Shown in pieces: positions 61,278 to 64,000 of a stretch of 64,000 nt of DNA; within the stretch, counting starts at the first letter, position 1; each line of letters opens with the position of its first letter. The stretch comes from Kordia sp. Its GTDB lineage: Bacteria > Bacteroidota > Bacteroidia > Flavobacteriales > Flavobacteriaceae. Below the pieces are notes generated by a model. It ran no database searches. It was not told where the DNA came from and worked only from the letters and a program-made list of their open reading frames with translations. The position numbers and the translations under genes are program-made. Where the stretch lies: the NCBI RefSeq assembly GCF_022447245.1, contig NZ_JAKVBC010000024.1, positions 18,495-82,494 of the forward strand. The letters are read 5' to 3'.

Positions 61278-64000
61278 ATGAAAAATTTAGAAAATAAACT
61301 TACCGCAGATTACTGGATACAAAAAGTGAAAAATAGTTCACCAGTTGCCGAAGAAACGTTTAAACCTGCCAATACAGAGCGTTTTTTCATGACCAATGAA
61401 GAACTAGCATATTTCACAAAAATTACCGCGCAAAACCCTATCGCAGAGTATACAATATTCTTCGTGATCTACAGCGCTTTAATTGAAAGATACTTCGAAA
61501 CTTCTGATTTTATCTTTTCTACCATGCTTGGACAAAACAATATACCATTGTTATTCGAGCAACCTGAATTTAAAGGAAAAGCATTTAAAACATTATTACA
61601 AGAAACAAAAGCAGAAATTCAAGAAGTATATAAGTATACAAAATTTGGAGATGATTTTGAATTAAAAAATACATTTAAAAACTATTCAGCTTTCGGATTC
61701 AACTATGGAAAAACGGAATATAACTTACCGTTTATGTTGCATGTTGAAAGACAAAATAACGGTTTCACTGTATGGGTTTCATATTCTGAAAACTTTACGA
61801 AAGATACTATAGCAAACCACTTTGTGCAAAATGTCCAATCATGGTTAAAAAATTTAGAGACAAATATCACAGAGAGAATCGATTTGGTTGCTATAGTATC
61901 GGAAGCTGAACAAAACCGTATTATAAACGAGTTTAATGATACAAATTTTAACTTCCCGTCAGATGAAACTATTATTGAGCTTTTTGAGCAACAAGTTGAA
62001 CGTACACCGCAAAATACTGCCATTATATTTGGAGACAAAAGCTTTACGTATGATGAAGTAAATAGAGAAGCCAATAAACTAGCACGTTTTTTAATAGAAA
62101 AATATAACATTACTACCTCTGATTTTATCGGAGTAAAGATGGAAAGAGATGAGCGATTAGTAATTTCTTTAATCGCCGTATTAAAAACGGGTGCAGCGTA
62201 TGTACCGATTGACAAGAATTATCCTCAAGAACGCATAGAATACATCGAGAAAGATAGTAACTGTCGCTTAGTAATTGATGAAAGCTTAGCATATTTCAAT
62301 GAAAACAATGATCAATATGCAGATACGAATGTAAACGTTGCTAAAGATGCAGACGATTTAGCATACATCATTTACACATCAGGAACGACAGGAAATCCAA
62401 AAGGTGTTATGATTACACACCAAAATGCCGTAGCAATGATCTATTGGGCATTTGAAGAGTTCCGCAATACCAATCATGAAGTTACCTATGCAGTAACGTC
62501 ACATTGTTTTGACCTTTCTGTATATGAGTTCTTCTATACCTTATCGACAGGAAAACACATTCGTGTGATGCAAAATGCCTTGGAAATTGCACACTATGTA
62601 GAGCAAGATCAAAACATTTTGATCAACACAGTGCCATCTAGCATGCGTAACTTATTAGCGAAAGAATGCAGTTTAGAAAATGTTGTAGCAATCAACTTAG
62701 CAGGAGAACCTTTCCCAGTTGATATTGCAAATACATTGCTAGAAACAACGAACGCAGAAGTTCGTAACCTATACGGTCCGTCTGAAGATACTACGTATAG
62801 TACCTACTATCAACTTTCAGAAGGAAACGAGTATAGTACCATTCCAGTAGGAAGACCATTATTAAACACACAGGCGTACATTTTAGATGAAAACCGTCAA
62901 TTAGTACCAGTTGGAGTAGAAGGTCGCTTATACCTCTCTGGATTAGGTGTAACGAAAGGGTATTTAGGAAGAACAGAACTCACAAACGAAAAATACATAC
63001 AAAATCCTTTCAATCCATCGCAGCGCATGTACGACACAGGCGATCAAGCAAAATGGATGGCTGATGGAAACATTGCATTCTTAGGAAGAAAAGACCATCA
63101 AGTAAAACTGAGAGGATTCAGAATCGAATTAGAAGAAATAGAAACAGCAATACAACGTTCGTCTGAAGCTATCCAGCAAGTCGTAACGATTGTAAAAACG
63201 CATTTAAACGAAGAAGTCCTAGTTGCTTATTTTACAGCTACAGAAAGTGTAGACAAAGCGGAATTGAGAGCAACGCTTACCTCAAAATTGCCAGGTTACA
63301 TGGTTCCTAGCTATTTTATAGCGTTGCCTAAGATTCCACTAACGCCAAATGGGAAACTAAACAGAAAAGCATTACCAGAAATAGATGCTTCTACCGTAGT
63401 GAAAGAAAACTATGTAGCACCAACGAATAAAACAGAAGAAACGTTGGTTACAATTTGGGAAGATATTTTAGGTGTAGAAGAAATTGGAATTAAGGATCAT
63501 TTCTTTGAGTTAGGAGGTCACAGTTTGATGATTTCGCAAATGATCAACCGTGTCCATAAAGAAATGGATAAGCGCATTCCTTTCAAGATCTTTTACACGA
63601 ACCCTACGGTAGAAAGCTTATCACAGTCTTTATTAGACGAAACATTCGAGAATATTGCCGCGGCACCAGAAGCAGAAGCGTATGACTTATCACCATCACA
63701 AACACGTTTTTGGTTGTTGCAAAAGATTCAAGGAAAGTCGAAAGAATTCAACATTTACAATGCATTCAGAATGCAAGACGACTTGAATCATTCTATGTTC
63801 GAAGAAGCTTTCAACATCTTTGTAGATCGTCATGAAATTTTACGTACCATTTTCATCGAAGAAGATGGATTACCAAAGCAAAAGATTCAAAAATTCGCGC
63901 CAGTTATTGTACCATTCTATGAAGTAGAAGATGTAGCAACCATTCGCGAAGCAATTTTCAATCATGCATTCAGCTTAGATGAGCAACCATTATATGAAAT
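61278..64000 (+). CDS. Nonribosomal peptide synthetase (partial, 3' end outside window)
   Basis: The frame from ATG 61278 runs to the window end, at least 907 residues. Residues 1-215 resemble the C-terminal half of a condensation domain. An adenylation domain (about 235-690) follows with AYIIYTSGTTGNPKGV, a YGPSED motif, YDTGDQAKW and NGKLNRKAL. Then comes a carrier protein with the phosphopantetheine serine in FFELGGHSL (about 750) and the start of a second condensation domain. The eight-residue specificity code, aligned by hand against GrsA, reads roughly D-L-Y-T-N-A-L-T/Y; this resembles codes for small residues such as Gly or Ala, but it is a guess. It follows the NusG gene by 12 bp. Confidence 0.9.
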   Translation, partial: MKNLENKLTADYWIQKVKNSSPVAEETFKPANTERFFMTNEELAYFTKITAQNPIAEYTIFFVIYSALIERYFETSDFIFSTMLGQNNIPLLFEQPEFKGKAFKTLLQETKAEIQEVYKYTKFGDDFELKNTFKNYSAFGFNYGKTEYNLPFMLHVERQNNGFTVWVSYSENFTKDTIANHFVQNVQSWLKNLETNITERIDLVAIVSEAEQNRIINEFNDTNFNFPSDETIIELFEQQVERTPQNTAIIFGDKSFTYDEVNREANKLARFLIEKYNITTSDFIGVKMERDERLVISLIAVLKTGAAYVPIDKNYPQERIEYIEKDSNCRLVIDESLAYFNENNDQYADTNVNVAKDADDLAYIIYTSGTTGNPKGVMITHQNAVAMIYWAFEEFRNTNHEVTYAVTSHCFDLSVYEFFYTLSTGKHIRVMQNALEIAHYVEQDQNILINTVPSSMRNLLAKECSLENVVAINLAGEPFPVDIANTLLETTNAEVRNLYGPSEDTTYSTYYQLSEGNEYSTIPVGRPLLNTQAYILDENRQLVPVGVEGRLYLSGLGVTKGYLGRTELTNEKYIQNPFNPSQRMYDTGDQAKWMADGNIAFLGRKDHQVKLRGFRIELEEIETAIQRSSEAIQQVVTIVKTHLNEEVLVAYFTATESVDKAELRATLTSKLPGYMVPSYFIALPKIPLTPNGKLNRKALPEIDASTVVKENYVAPTNKTEETLVTIWEDILGVEEIGIKDHFFELGGHSLMISQMINRVHKEMDKRIPFKIFYTNPTVESLSQSLLDETFENIAAAPEAEAYDLSPSQTRFWLLQKIQGKSKEFNIYNAFRMQDDLNHSMFEEAFNIFVDRHEILRTIFIEEDGLPKQKIQKFAPVIVPFYEVEDVATIREAIFNHAFSLDEQPLYE

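Noticed and set aside
1..64000. CRISPR arrays, tRNA or rRNA genes, prophage modules
   Set aside because: No regularly spaced repeats, cloverleaf-like sequences, rRNA segments or phage structural genes were seen by eye.

Overview
The window looks like a chromosomal stretch from a marine Flavobacteriaceae bacterium, most likely Kordia or a close relative. This is inferred from the low GC content, the flavobacterial -7 promoter element TAnnTTTG, a type B sorting domain of the type IX secretion system, a small DUF6435 (Lacal_2735-type) gene, an UpxY-like NusG paralogue and several Bacteroidetes-only families. No rRNA, tRNA or CRISPR array was seen.

Layout. 1-5.9 kb: the end of era, a TetR regulator, then a SulP transporter / beta-carbonic anhydrase / DUF2490 operon. 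6.2-14.0 kb: a sulfur and respiration regulon with a Crp/Fnr regulator, TauE/SafE exporter, CstB-like persulfide dioxygenase-rhodanese (frameshifted), rhodanese, cytochrome bd oxidase and YeeE-type transporter. Six near-identical palindromes (CTGTAAC-N4-GTTACTG type) each sit about 33 bp before a -7 element. 14-24 kb: several broken genes, then a NarL-type response regulator and a TPR histidine kinase with envelope proteins. Four ATACG-N8-CGTAT palindromes, each centred 35.5 bp before the -7 TTTG, lie in front of the kinase gene, two neighbouring genes and one gene at 40 kb. 24-34.7 kb: assorted single genes, an orphan GG-leader peptide and a radical SAM pair. 34.9-43 kb: a giant AsmA-like protein, an IS3-family element and a type IX-secreted surface protein.

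43.3-56.8 kb is a five-gene minus-strand operon: a VWA protein, an actin/Hsp70-fold ATPase, a membrane coiled-coil protein, a 1744-residue protein that looks like a SEDS (RodA/FtsW) polymerase fused to a penicillin-binding transpeptidase, and a small membrane protein. It looks like a self-contained envelope-building machine and is one of two candidates for an undescribed system.

57.4-64 kb is the second candidate, a LuxR/LuxI-like circuit feeding a nonribosomal peptide synthetase. It holds a ThiF/E1-like enzyme, a PAS-LuxR regulator, a LuxI/FeeM-fold acyltransferase, a NusG paralogue and the start of an NRPS gene. Palindromes CTACAC-N4-GTGTAG lie exactly 34.5 bp before the -7 TTTG/TTTA of three promoters (ThiF, synthase, NusG-NRPS). 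At the last two a second box lies exactly 38 bp further upstream.

Many genes in the first 40 kb carry in-frame stops or homopolymer indels. Some homopolymer indels may be sequencing errors, but the several in-frame stops suggest real gene decay.
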